64,000 nt of DNA from Guadua angustifolia (lineage: Eukaryota; Streptophyta; Magnoliopsida; Poales; Poaceae), in assembly GCA_036346375.1 (NCBI GenBank), contig CM070501.1, positions 30,338,539 through 30,402,538 of the forward strand, given 5' to 3'. Below are positions 35,300 through 47,293 of this stretch, piece after piece. The stretch's first letter is position 1. Every line of letters starts with the position of its first letter. The notes beneath the pieces were generated by a model. The model did not search any database. It saw only the letters and a program-made list of their open reading frames with translations, and had not been told where the DNA came from. The translations under genes were made by a program, and so were the position numbers.

Positions 35300-38200
35300 C
35301 ATATACCTTAGGGAAAAGTTGTGAGTTGCCGACCACGATGAGCATGTACTGCATGACATAGAAGCCGCAATGGTCACCGCTGCCCTGTTGATGGCACTGT
35401 GAAGAGAGAAAGAAATTCAGCCCACGAAGATTAGATGTCAAAAAAATTAATCATATATATGCTAGGCACTTGTACCTTAAATTGCTTATACTGCAGTGTC
35501 TTGCCCTTTTTGTCGTCGTGCGGCCCTCCTTCATCGACATAGTCTGAGAAACCCCTGCATACATTGGAGAGCACCATTGAGTAAAAAAAATAAACGTAGT
35601 TAAATTCCTCAGATGTGTTAGGTTACAATAATGTGCTTACTTGTGCAAAGGAGGCTTGATCGCGTATGCCATCGGTCTCTTCTCGATCGAGTTAAATGTG
35701 TAGACTGTGTTTTCACTCGGAACGAGGACGAGTAGAACCCAATGGTTGCTTATTAAATAAAATGTAGTGCAAGGAAATAAGTTCACATACGGTTTTAAGT
35801 GCGTACAAGTAATTGAATCGAAAAGTACTACTTACTCCTCGTGGTACGGCAATACAATGAAGTCCTTCTTCGACTCAGCTTGCAATACCCCCTTGATGTA
35901 GCTAGCAACGAACTCCGGTTGAAGCCTAGCCAAGGTCGCAGACACAAGCTTGGGGTCGACAAACCCAACTTCGTGTAGATGCGTCACGGCTCGTTGTCTC
36001 ATTATCCTGCAACTCGTGTTGAAAGTGAGAAAACATAGTGCAAAATCCTATAAAAGTCATGAGCGCAAGCTATATGGTGTGATACTCACAGCGTCCATGA
36101 TCGTAAAGTAGAAATATCGACGGCTTTCATTTGGTACACACGGAATAGATCCTCAAAAGCCGACGGGAATGTTCCATGCTCCTCACGGTGAAAATGTACC
36201 TTTTTATACTTCACGTTGAAGTCGACTCGACGCTCTTCCCCCTTCACCTTATCAAGGTACCATCTATGGAGGAGGCGAGTCCACTTGCCTAGATCATTTA
36301 GTTCGTGCGATGCAATCAGGGGCTTTCCATGCTCGTAGGCCTTATAATCATACAGGGTGCCTGTGGCCTGTGCTGACTTTTCTTTCTGGGCCGAAGGAGT
36401 CTCCGAGGTCGGGGTAGTGGGCTTTTCAGGTACCTCAAGGGGCGTTGTGGCCTCTGTCAGCTTTGCCCTCTTGGCGGAAGGAGTCTCGGAGGCCTCCTGT
36501 GGTTCTCGGAGTCTCGGAGGCCTCTTGTGGTTCTACGGGGCGCAGGAGCAGGAGGAGGCGCAAGCGCAGGAGCAGAGCGGGAGCAGGGCAGGAGGGGAGC
36601 AGGCGGGGAGGCGGGAGGCGGGATCAGCGCAGGAGCGGGAGGCGGGAGCAAAGCGGAGGAGGAACCTACAAAGCACGCATATATTTAACTTCTGCAGTAA
36701 TCTTTGGAATGGTAGAGAAGACGTGGAGGGACTTTTTACCTTGACCAAGACGACACCGTCGTGGGCCACTTGATGAACGACATGCGTGCTTGCCCGAGAG
36801 TGGTGATATCTTCGTTGGGGGAAATCGAGCACATGTGATAAAGAAGTCTTCGTGGGCGTAGTCCACCGCACCCTCATGTAGCCCTTCCCCACAGTGACCA
36901 TGCACAAGTGTCGGTCTCGTTGCATGGAAATGCAACCCAGCGTGCAGACCTCGACGGAAATCCATCCTCCGTCATGATGGTGGTGGCACTTCGCAGCACC
37001 GCAAGAAGTGTACAACTTGAGGAAAAACATTGCGGGAGTTACACTCGTAGCTTTAACTCGGGAAAAATTAATTATTACCTTCACCGGGACCGGTCTTATC
37101 ATTTTAGAACCGCACTTTGCTAGGTCGAACACGACTTCTCTATGACAATCGAGGGCATCGGCTCGACTGGAAATCATCGCCATCATCTCGGCCCTCAGCG
37201 ATCCTCACGTGCCATCATCTCCCTCTTATCTCCTCCTCATGTCGTGTCATCTCCCCTCATCTCCTCCTTAATCTCCTCCTCACCGCTCCCTTAGTGTGTC
37301 CCCGAGGCGCTCCTCACGTGCTGCCATGACCTTGATCTGAGCGTCATCTTGAAAGTAGGACTTGTTCGTGTGTCCCGCCCTCGGCAAGCACCGCCCCTTA
37401 TGGTCGGACTTCCGATCGCAGACGACAGTGATGTCCTGCGACCCTTGGCTCAGAAGGTCTCTGTTCTTTTCATTGGCTTACCTCTTCTGTAATAAGCGAG
37501 TACGAATTAGATTTGAAATACAACAAGTTGGGTCAATTGTATTGTACTAAGTTAGATGTCTTACGATGGTAGAGACGACTAGAGCGATGCGGTGGTTTGC
37601 AACTACAAGCTGCCCGTCGAGGGTTTCTTTGTCCTCGCTAATACCCATTGCGTGCCGCTCCTCGATATGTGGGAGTAAGGTATCACCGTCCGGAGTGAGC
37701 GCACTCCTCGGCTTATCGCGCCCACTCGCCTTCTTCCCCTCATAGCCGCTTTGTCACCGAGGTGGTGCGGGTGCGTGTTAAGCCTCGGACAGCGGTGTTC
37801 CTCTCTCTCACGCTTCTGCCTCGGGCGTACCCTTTATCCTCGTGAACTCCGCCCAAACATCGGGGTCACAAATGGATACTTCTCGAATGGTGTACGGCCT
37901 TTCGCACGCACTCGCCAGTGCATAAGGGTCTTGAAGTGCCTCAAGGCCACACCCATCCTCTTCAAGGCGTCACTGTCTCATTGTGGGTTCATCGTCCTCC
38001 TCTATAATCCATTTACTCTTAACCTCGTCCCACAACCGATTCTTACGCTTTCGCCACGACTTCCTTTCTCCAATCCTTAATTGTTATGGGCACTCTCTCC
38101 TCACTAATTGGCCAAGAAATGACCGTATCGCCCCATGTACTTAGGAGGGCCCGTCAGGCACCCGTGGCATTGAAGCGGAGAACTGCGGCGTTCTCCTGTA

Positions 38201-38450
38201 GCCCCTTTGTTTGGTCCTCGGGTCTTCCTCACCTTACTCGGCCCTTGAGTAATTGGAACCATGCTCGGCCCCTGGCAAAGCACCTTCTACTACTGCTCGC
38301 GATGAGCCGATGCTCTCTAGTTGCGACATTTTGAGTTTTCTTATATGATAAGGTAATATGTGTGACATGAGAGAAAGCAATTTGAAGCTACTATATGCAC
38401 TTGACAATAAATCTTGTAAAGGATCAACAGATAATTCATATGACAAGTGA
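35300..38450 (-). pseudogene. Ulp1-like (C48) cysteine protease gene in CACTA element
   Basis: Read on the minus strand, exon-sized blocks encode WTRLLHRWYLDKVKGEERR (about 36,240), VGFVDPKLVSATLARLQPEF (about 35,930), NHWVLLVLVPSEN with the catalytic-type His at 35742-35744, and QQGSGDHCGFYVMQYM with Gln and Cys (Cys codon 35367-35369). This is the His...Gln-Cys layout of Ulp1/SENP SUMO-type proteases. The usual Asp position reads Asn (YTFNSI, codon 35691-35693). Upstream blocks such as ISEERVPITIKDWRKEVV near 38,060-38,100 suggest that the coding extends to about 38,450. Several blocks are separated by stops, so exons and decay are not fully resolved. Ulp1 genes are known cargo or accessory genes of plant CACTA and Mutator-like elements. 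Confidence 0.65.
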
Positions 38451-38608
38451 ATTTAGCACTAGCAGATGTTTACTTACACCAACAAGTTTCAGATTTCACA
38501 ACATCAACAGAGAATTTGAGCATTAATGTACTAATGCAAGAATAGCAACACAAGAAGGTCAAGTTAGTGTTTACATAACATGCAATATCTGTTGACCAAC
38601 TAAATACG

Positions 38609-38966
38609 TACCAACGATAACCCTAATCTCTAAATAGGTTTGGTCCTAATCCCATTCGAGGATATGTGGTTCGAGCAAGTTCCTAAGCCGTTGTACAACC
38701 GGAGAAAATTTACAAGATCTCATTGTTCTCCGGATACACGTCTCGACAACAGTCAAGAGGGTGTGTATCCGGAGAACACCAGGAAACGCTACCAAATCAA
38801 CTCGGTTGTACAACATAGCTCAGGAACTTGCCCGAACCACATATCCTCGAACTGTCCAAAAAACGTGGACAATTCGAGACTGCTTGCTTATGAATATGCT
38901 ATTCCAGCATATTTATAAATAAGCACTCTCGAACGGGAGACGTAGGTTACGCAACCTAAACTCTAA
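38609..38966. repeat. Multi-hairpin repeat, copy A
   Basis: A 358-bp module with nested inverted repeats. The outer arms run from TTCGAGGATATGTGGTTCG to its complement CGAACCACATATCCTCGAA, and include AAGTTCCT and TTGTACAAC. Inner arms are TTCTCCGGATACAC / GTGTATCCGGAGAA. A third hairpin uses AATATGCT / AGCATATT. It lies just upstream (minus-strand sense) of the Ulp1-like gene. Copy B lies upstream of TNP2. Confidence 0.8.
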
Positions 38967-39109
38967 CATATGCTGAGATAAAAACAAAAGTAATATGCTG
39001 AAAGTAAACATATGGTGACAGATTACAGAAAGGCATCACTGTGTCATCTATAAAATGAATCATGTCTACTATGGCACTATAGAGGTAATATGTAATATGA
39101 ATAATTGCT

Positions 39110-39500
39110 CTCAGATTTTAGGGTCTAAATGAAGATAAGAAACTTCAACACTATGGAAGAGAATTGAGTATAAGAGCAAGTTTTTAATTTTTATTCCATA
39201 TAACAGTATGAGTTCATATACATGATTCAAAAATGACCATATTGACATAATTGAGAAGACGAAATAAATTATGCAGACTATAGCATTCATGAGAAGAATC
39301 ATGTCTACTATGGCAATTTGGAGTATTTATGAATGATTGCTCTCAGAATTTGGGTATATTTGAAGGTTATAAACCTTCAACTACAATCACAAATCGGCAA
39401 AACAATCAATCTAGTAAATAAGGCCTCAAACCCTTACCACCTTATCATGCACAACAAGAATTGACAATAAAAGTCACTGCAATTGAAGTCTTAACTAACA
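39110..39500. repeat. Sequence shared with 58925-59290
   Basis: The words GAGTATAAGAGCAAG, CTCTCAGA-TTTAGGGT, ACAATCACAAAT and ACCCTTACCACCTTA-CATGCAC recur in the same order at 58925-59240. Non-coding; inside the CACTA element here and outside it there. Confidence 0.5.
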
Positions 39501-40288
39501 GGTTAAGTTCAGAACAATATATATAATCAGATCAGTGTATATCAAATATACCAACCGAACAACAAAGCTAATCTGTGATCAGTCCACTATGTTAACAATT
39601 GAATTAACTGATAGAAAAATCAACAGTAGATGAATACTTCATCGACACAATTCTGATCAGCAGGTTAATTGAACTAAAGAAGTCACTGCAGCAGATCACA
39701 AAGCTAGCCGAGCCAAATTGAGTCTACTGGAACATATTAACTTAATCACAGATGAACAAATTGAACTAAACATGTACTTCAGACTTTCATGCAGTGATTG
39801 AATCAAAACTTCTAAAGCATGTAAGTCTACTAGTTTAAGGCCTCATTCACAAGACAAATTGTCTCTATCATTAATTACCCTATTATCATCACAGAGCAAT
39901 ACCCCTCCCTCCAACAAGAAGAAACAAATGCGATATCTGAAAAACTTACAATGTAACGAGATTCAAAGTCGTTGGAAGGGCGGCTAGGCACCGGGAGTGG
40001 GGCGGCGTCGGCGTCGGGCGGTGTGGGGTGGCGTGGGGCGTCCTCGGCGTCGGCGTCGGCGACAGGCGGGAGGCGATAGTGAAGATGGCGGCGGTGATGC
40101 TCTTGAAGACCGGAATCCCACCGGGAGTGGGGCGTCCTCGGCGGCGGCGACGGGCGAGGCGTCCTCGGCGGCGACGGGCGGGAGGCGTCCCACGGCGGCG
40201 CGGCAGGCGGGGGGCACTCGGCGGCTAGGGTTAAGCGTGGAAGCGAGTGGCGAATGGTTATGGGTAGGGTTTTAAGAATTGCGTTAGT

Positions 40289-40761
40289 CATTAGTATCAC
40301 TCTTTTAAGAAAACCGACATCGATGCTTCATCATTAGTATCACTTTTTAATAAAACCGATCTCGATGCTTTATCATCACTTTTCTAATAAAACAACGATG
40401 TTAGTCATTAGTATCACTTTTTAATAAAACCGATCTCGATTCTTTATCATTAGTATCATTCTTTTAAGAAAACCGACATCGATGCTTCATCATTAGTATC
40501 ACTTTTTAATAAAACCGATCTCGATGCTTTATCATCACTTTTCTAATAAAACACCGATGTTAGTCATTAGTATCACTTTTTAATAAAACCGACATCGATT
40601 CTTTATCATTAGTATCACTCTTTTAAGAAAACCGACTTCGATTCTTCACAATTAGTATCACTCTTTTAAGAAAACCGATACTGATGCTTGATCATCACTT
40701 GTCTAATAGAACACTGATGTTAGTCGTCAGTATCACTTTTTTTAATAAAACCGACACTGAT
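40289..40761. repeat. Minisatellite with ~43-bp units in higher-order order
   Basis: About eleven units built from CATTAGTATCACTTTTTAAT and AAAACCGA-ATCGATGCTT words. Three unit types (CTCTTTTAAGAAAACCG, CTTTTTAATAAAACCG, and a shorter CATCACTTTTCTAATAAAAC) alternate, giving a higher-order period of about 155-200 bp. Non-coding. Confidence 0.8.
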
Positions 40762-41233
40762 GTAGTTTATTGCACTATTCCTTTTCAGATATCTGCAAGT
40801 TCTGAATTTTCAGCATTTCATCAAAGAGAGAAAATGCCATAACTTTGTCATACATTGTTGAAATTATTAGAAATTTTGCAGAAACATATTTCAGGATACT
40901 ACAAAACTTTTCATAAAATAATTTTTGGAAAAAGCAACCTCATTCAAGAAATATGCCAAAATTCATTTCGTAGACATGATTTGTGCGTAAAGCGTAGAAA
41001 AGTCAAAACTTTTTCAAATTAATCTGGAATTGTACGAAAATTTCCAGAAATGAACTTTTGACTATTTACAAGCTTTCCCAACAATAATTTCGTCAAATGG
41101 AATTTTCTTTCACAAATTATGGCACAAAGTGCAGGCATAAAGAGAAATTGCATGCATTTCCATCGAAGCCTCCAAACAGCAATTAATCACCTTGGATTTA
41201 CAATACTATTTTACATGCATTATAATAGTCCAT

Positions 41234-44200
41234 TTATTTACAATATTGCCCTTCATGATGATCTACTCGCATGTAATTGGCTCCATATGTGTTGTCATCC
41301 CCGCTAAGACAAGCCCCATCTGCAAATGAAGGTATCTCATCGAATTGGTTATACTCTTCTTCATCTACAACATCTTCAACTCCTACGATCCGTCTCTTAC
41401 CATGAAGAATGACGTGCAACCTTGGATTGGCCGGATCGCGCACGTAAAAAACTTGAGTTGCTTGCTTCGCAAGGACAAACGGATCATCTTTGTAGGCGAG
41501 TCTACTGAGATCCACAATAGTAAAGCCTCTGTTGTCGAACTTCACTCCATGTGGAAGTCGTACCCACTTACATCGGAACAATGGAACTTGGTATATTCCG
41601 TAATCGAGCTCCCAAATTTCTTCGATCATCCCATAGTAGGAGTTCATTGCGGTTGGGGAGACTGTTTTCGAGTGATAATCATCAGAGAAAGTATTTATAC
41701 TCACACCACTGTTTTGGACAGTACTCTTGGCATCTTAACTCTCAGTGTAAAAGGTGTAACCATTAATATCGTACCCCTGCCATGTCTGTACATTAAATCT
41801 TGGTCCGTCAGCCAACCATTTTACATTCTCAGTAAAGGAGACCTCCGCTTTTTCTTTGAACCATGTGAGGAATCGATCATTGTGTTCTTGTGCGATGGAA
41901 AGCTCATCCATTTGTGGATTCTCTTCCGTAATATCAACTTATGCTTTCGATGTATGGGCGAACTTCATGCTATTCTCGCAAGACTGTGAAATCGTCTTGC
42001 AATACATATCAAACCTCGACTCATTAGTTTGGACCCAACGGTTCCTTTACCGGCAAGTCGCCCTCATGACGAGATCAGAACACCGATTGCTTGTCTTTTA
42101 CCCGAGATAGTCCACGCAAAACTCAATAAACTCTTGATCCCATAACCTTCAACAATACTACCCTCGAGCCAATCCGATTCCTCACGTCGACTTTAATATA
42201 CCCATGTACCTCTCGAACGGATACATGTAACGTAGGAAAGCGGGTCCACATATCTTAATCTCTCTGACAAGGTGAACAACAAGGTGGACCATTACGTCAA
42301 AGAACGACGGTGGGAAATGCATCTCAAGGTGACACAGAGTCTGCACCACCTCACTCTGTAAGTTGTCTAGTACATCGGGTCAATAACTTTGCAGAGATCG
42401 CATTGAAGAAATAACACAACTTTGTGATTGCCAACCTGACATCCTCTGGGAGAATATTTTGAATTGCAACTGGGAGCATTTGGGTCATCAAGACATGGCA
42501 GTCATGGGACTTCATGCCCAACAACTTCAAATGATCCATAGACACAAGCTTCTTAATGTTCGCGGAGTAGCCAGATGGAACTTTAATACTTTGGAGACAT
42601 TTGCAGAGATCTTCTTTCTCCTTCTTGGGCAGGTGTAGCATGCAGCGAGGATGTACGGGCCTTTTCCATCCTCCTCTATCACCGCAAGTCTGGGCACGAT
42701 TCCCATGTAGGTCATGTCGCGACGAGCATTGACACCATCTTTGGTCTTCCCGTATGTTCAACAGATGCCAACCAAGTTGTCGCAGACATTCTTCTCAACA
42801 TGCATGACATCAATACAATGCGGACATCTAACTCCTTCGATGACGGTAAGTCCCAGAATATTGACCTCTTCTTCCAAATGGTCCTAGGACGAACAGATTT
42901 ACGGCTCTTTCCGTACTGAACATCGATATCCTCTACACGTGAATATACTTGGCTTCCACTCATAGGCTGCGGTGCCGAACGGACTTCCCTCTTCCCATCA
43001 AATTTGTCATCCATCTTACGGTATCGATGACTTCGAGGTAGAAACCTCAAGAACCCATATACAGTTTTCTTGGAATTCGCACCATAGACTCTCGGTCTCC
43101 TCTTCACAAATAGGACACGCTTTGGCTCCTTTCGTACTGTAACCTGCCAAATTACCAAGGGCCGGGAAATCATTTATGGTGCAAAATACCATAGCCCGTA
43201 GGGTGAAATGCTCTCTTTTGTACGCATCCCACACGACGACCCCTCATTCCACAATTTTACCAAATCCTCGATCAATGGTGCAAGGTACACATCAATATCA
43301 TTTCCTTTGTTTGGGTCCCGAGATTAGTAATGACATCATGATATACTTCCGCTTCATGCACTGACCAAGGAGGGAGGTTGTAGATACACAATGAATCGCC
43401 AGTCTTTGTGACGATCGCTCATGTTACCAAACGGATTCATTCCGCTCGGTACTCAACCCAAATCTTATGTTCCTCATTTCGCACCAAACTCCTCATGTTT
43501 CTAATCGATGTTTCTCCATTGAGCCGAATTAGCGAGTGTCTCGACTTGCCATCTTCCTTTCGAGACTTGTAATGCCAACGCAACAATTTTGCCTCTCTCG
43601 GATTTGCAAACAACCGCTCCAGACGGGAATGATGGGCAAGTACCACAATACCTTGGCGGTGCACCTTTAGTGATGACCTCTTCACCGTCGTTGCCCGGCT
43701 CTACGCTTCTTGTCATTACGCTTCTCCTTTTGTTTGTACCGGGCACACCGCAAACCGGACAAACGTCAGCTCTGATGTGCGTTACGGTACAAGATGCAAT
43801 CATTCGGACATGCATGTATCCTTTCTATTTCCATTCCCATGGGACATAGTAGCTTCTTCGCTTCATAAATGCTTGTTGGCAACTCGTTTCCCTCGAAGCA
43901 GATCCGATAGAAGAACTAGTAGTGCATTGAAACTTGTATCATCCAACGGTGTTTTGCCTTGATTCAAACAATGCAAGGACCGAACCCAACTTTGGTGTAT
44001 TCCGCTTTGCAACTTTGTGAGCAGCGGTTTGGCATCGCCTTCTATCAAGCTTTTAAACTTTTCAAACTCTCTTTCCGTGTAATTACCCTCCACATCCCGC
44101 AACATTTGCTCCAAATTATCCTCCTCAAACATATCGGTCACAACTCGTCATCCGGTTCCACCGTATCTTCGTTGCATATCGGAGGGGTACTACCGCTCCC

Positions 44201-44429
44201 GTGATGGATCCAACATGTGTAATTCCTCACGAAGCCACGTCGAATCGGTGGTCCTCAATTTGAGATGAGTTGTTAAATCTCCTCAGTTGGTGCAATCAAT
44301 GCAAGGACAATATATGAAGTTTACACCCTCCTCACCATGTCGATCTTCGCAATTTTTTGAACTCCTTAACACCCTCTGAAATTCAGCACTCACACGGCTT
44401 TTCTTATACATCCATTCCTCACGGTCCAT
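41234..44429 (-). pseudogene. CACTA TNP2-type transposase, decayed
   Basis: TNP2 cuts the CACTA ends. On the minus strand the order is: transposase-associated domain from the start codon at 44427-44429 (EEWMYKKSRVSAEFQRVL, then HGEEGVNFI and CPCIDC), TNP2 core (CPVCGVPGTNKR near 43,750; YKREHFTLRAMVFCTINDFP and CPICEEETESLW near 43,100-43,220; LGMKSHDCHVLMTQMLPVAI near 42,480), then a DUF4218-type block (PPSFFDVMVHLVVHLVREI near 42,290) and a DUF4216-type block (YYGMIEEIWELDYGIYQVPL and HVILHGKRRIVGVEDVVDEEE, 41,380-41,640). It is interrupted by several frameshifts and stops, so it is not active. Confidence 0.9.
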
Positions 44430-44724
44430 CTGCAATTAAATTTCGCACAATAAATTAAGGAAAAAGCTGGGCGACAACTAGCTATAGCTATTTTAAATAT
44501 TGAGACATCATTTCAATTAATATTACCTTTGCAAAATAGTGGACGTGTTCCAAGATATATAAATGTACTCACGATCGATACCTAGCTTCTTCCCCGGTTT
44601 AAAGCTTCCAATTCCCTACATAAGAGACATAAATTTTAACATCAACAACGATATCAAATAATCTAATTATATAGCTAGTGCAAGAGCTTGCAAATCTTTC
44701 TACTACAACGAAACAAATCAAGGG

Positions 44725-45096
44725 TACCAACGATGACTCCTAATCTCTAAATAGGTTAGGTCCTAATCCCATTCGAGGATATATGGTTGGGCAAGTTCTA
44801 AGCCGTTGTACAACTCGAGAGAAAATTTTGGCGACATCTCCTGCTTGTTCTCCGGATACACGTCTCGACAACAGGTCAAGAGGGTGTGTATCCGGAGAAC
44901 ACCAGAGAGACGCTACCGAAATCTACTCTGAAGTTGTACAACACACTCAGAACTTGCTCGAACTATATATCCTCGAATTGTCAAAAACGTGGACAATTCG
45001 AGATCGCTTTCGTTTATAAATATGCCCTTTCGTTCAGCATATTTATAAATAAGCACCCTCGAGCAGGAGACATAGGTTACGCCGCCTAAACTCTAA
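44725..45096. repeat. Multi-hairpin repeat, copy B
   Basis: Direct repeat of 38609-38966 with the same order of inverted-repeat arms (TTCTCCGGATACAC / GTGTATCCGGAGAA intact; outer GAGGATATATGGTT / AACTATATATCCTC). It ends about 295 bp upstream of the TNP2 start codon on the minus strand. Confidence 0.8.
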
Positions 45097-45524
45097 TAAC
45101 AATTACCACATGATAGCAATAATAATTCCATATATATAAGCAGGAGATCGCACTACAAAATTAAATAGATATGCGCTTGTCAAATAAAGAGTGTGAAATC
45201 TGAAAGCACGTACACAATTCGGTGGCAACCTAAACTTTATTGACGACATATCGAAATTACGAGCAAAATTGAAGGGTTTAAAGAATTGCTGCTCACATTT
45301 TGAAGAAAACCGCAATAGAGGGCAAAAGAGGGAATCTCCTCAAGATAGGGTTTCAATTTTGCCCTCTTAATACCCACCCATGAGGACTTCAAATTTTCTC
45401 ACCCAACTATTGCTTCCAACCACACAATATGAGCTATTTTCTCGGGTGGCGGCGGAGAAATCTCCTCTGGAGCAAAAAGCAGAGAAGAGTTCAAAGAGTG
45501 GTATATATAACCTAGCGAGGCACA

Positions 45525-46000
45525 TCGAATCGGTTCTTTTCAAAAGCGATCTTGATGTTCACGACCATCTAGACATAAGCACGAGCGCATCGAATCGCAC
45601 ATCGAATCGGTTCTTTTCAACAAGTGATAGTGATGTGCACGGTCATCACTATCGCTTCTATAAAAGAATGATAGTGATAACCATTTTCACATCGAATTGG
45701 TTCTCTACTAAAAAGTGATAGTGATGTGCGCGTCGTCGAATCGGTTCTTTTCATAGAAGTGATAGTGATGATCACGTCACTATCACTTCTATGAAAAGAA
45801 CCGATTCGATGACCGTCTACATCACTATCACGTTTTAGTAGAGAACCGATTCGATGTTCGATCTTACATCACAATCACTTATAATCTCGAACCGATAGTG
45901 ATTATTACTAACACCCTTCCGAAGTTACTTATCACAATCGTTTTTTCCGAAAAACTTAAGAACCGACACAGATAAAGTGATAGTGATGTGTCGTTCTGTA
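45525..46000. repeat. CACTA right subterminal repeats
   Basis: Many copies of ATCGAATCGGTTCTTTTCA and AAGTGATAGTGATG in both orientations, including a near-perfect inverted pair around 45,750-45,810. Counterpart of the left array. Confidence 0.8.
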
Positions 46001-46192
46001 GTAGTGTCAGGGCATGTGCTGATGACTGACTAATGAGGTGCAAAGTGCTGATGATTGATGATTGATGATGTGATTATGTGAATTTAGAAATGCTTTGATG
46101 ATTGATGATGTGAATGTGATTATGTGAATATTGATGATAAATTGATAATGCAGCATGGTGCCACTGCCATAGTTGATCCAAATGCCATGGAA

Positions 46193-46303
46193 ATGATGTA
46201 TATTGAGAGAGACATATTTGCAACCATTCAAGATGATTGCATTTTGCAGCATTTTCAAAGTTTGAAGTCACGTCGGAACAAATTGCCTCGTGCTACAACT
46301 TAG
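46193..46303 (+). pseudogene. C-terminus of a hAT transposase
   Basis: A 36-codon tail (YIERDIFATIQDDCILQHF then QSLKSRRNKLP) ending in TAG. This matches the conserved end of hAT transposases of the zinc-finger-MYM-like type, after the dimerisation region. The rest of the gene is deleted. The short word-repeats at 46,015-46,140 (GATGATTGATGATG) precede it. Confidence 0.75.
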
Positions 46304-46674
46304 TGGTATATTTTGTGTTATGTGAATTTACCATTCATATCGTTTGTTTTCGATTTCTGATTTACATATGCTATTTTTGTCCATGTAGGTTTCTATAATA
46401 CTTTCCCAATTGCAATGAGGCGTGGAGGAATGTCACGATGATTCATTGGATTAAAGCTTCCTTAATTAGGTATTTATCTAGCTACATATGATTTTACCAT
46501 ATCGTTTCTGTACATCGCATTTATATCGGTTATTACGGTTACTGGTTATGTAATTTTGATGTGAAATTATTAATTGTACTCTAGTGGTATTTCGAGTCCG
46601 TTATATATTAGCACCACTCTTGCTCAATTTCTGGGTCCGCCACTGACGATAACTATTTGTGACCATAGAGAGTA

Positions 46675-47293
46675 TGTTTATTCTATATACCTGCGGAATT
46701 GTCTCACTGGGCAAAGATGACTAGACAAATTTGCGCATAGAAGTCTGACATGCATGCATGTTGGCGTAGCAACAATTTATATTCTGTACAACGTGTTCCA
46801 GATTTACGGTATGGTTCTTGCAAGCCATCCGTACGTCAGGTTTTCGTAGTCACAGGCTCACAGCCAACTGTGGATTCGTGAGCTGCAATTACTTACAATA
46901 CGCATTTTCATGGATCATTACTGTATGCATGTTTCTCAGTATAATTACCCTACACATGTTTGCCCTACGTACGTATTTGTCGTGTGCGATTCTTGCTTAG
47001 CTGGGGCATGTTGTGCTGCCGCCGCATTCGAGTTCTGATCTCTCAGATACAATTCTCTGCTGTTATGTCGAGCATGCACGAGATGATCCCGATTGGGTTT
47101 CACTTTTCATGCGTGTTGAGTGGCCGTACGTCCTCGCGTGGCTTCGTCCCACCACAACGGGACAAGGATTCTAATCTCTTCTCGACGACAAGACGGGTTC
47201 CAATACGACTCTACGTTAAAATTATCCCTCCAATACGACTCTTCCAACACGAAAACTATCCTTCCGGTATGCCATATATATGCATGTCACAAT
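46675..47293. other. Intergenic
   Basis: No coding sequence or bounded element seen. Confidence 0.35.

Larger units (their letters stand above)
34476..46006. mobile_element. CACTA (En/Spm) transposon inside the hAT
   Basis: The left terminus CACAACTACAGAACGGCACA and the reversed right terminus CACTACTACAGAACGACACA are matching inverted repeats. The 3-bp duplication TCA flanks both (34473-34475 and 46007-46009). Size is 11.5 kb. Subterminal arrays of an AATCGGTTCTTT-type word occur at both ends. It carries two minus-strand genes: TNP2-type transposase (41234-44429) and a Ulp1-like protease (about 35,300-38,450), both decayed. Minisatellite and hairpin modules lie between them. Confidence 0.93.
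33888..46645 (+). mobile_element. hAT element (host of the CACTA insertion)
   Basis: Starts CAGGGGCGGACCTAGG and ends CTGGGTCCGCCACTG, inverse of each other, flanked by the identical octamer ACGATAAC (33880-33887 and 46646-46653). After subtracting the CACTA element, about 1.2 kb remains: a GC-rich 5' part and a 3' part still encoding the end of a hAT transposase (46193-46303). It is therefore an internally deleted derivative of an autonomous element. Confidence 0.93.
33657..46672. mobile_element. Stowaway-like MITE split by the hAT/CACTA stack
   Basis: The left end CTCCTAATTCTCAAAAACTT preceded by TA (33655-33656), and the right end ACCATAGAGAG followed by TA (46673-46674), are imperfect inverted repeats. 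The inner words TTATCGGTTTAGGATAT and, reversed, TTATCGTTTTAGATAT also pair. Only 33657-33887 and 46654-46672 belong to this MITE (about 250 bp). The hAT inserted in its right inverted repeat, at AACGATAAC. Confidence 0.7.

Noticed and set aside
36457..36651. Pro/Ala-rich open frame on the minus strand
   Set aside because: A simple GGAGGCGGGAGC-type repeat within the CACTA element gives low-complexity reading in all frames.
39875..40300. Pro-rich minus-strand ORF in the CACTA element
   Set aside because: GC-rich repeat words (GGCGTCGGCGTC) translate to low-complexity sequence. No domain or homologous block was seen.
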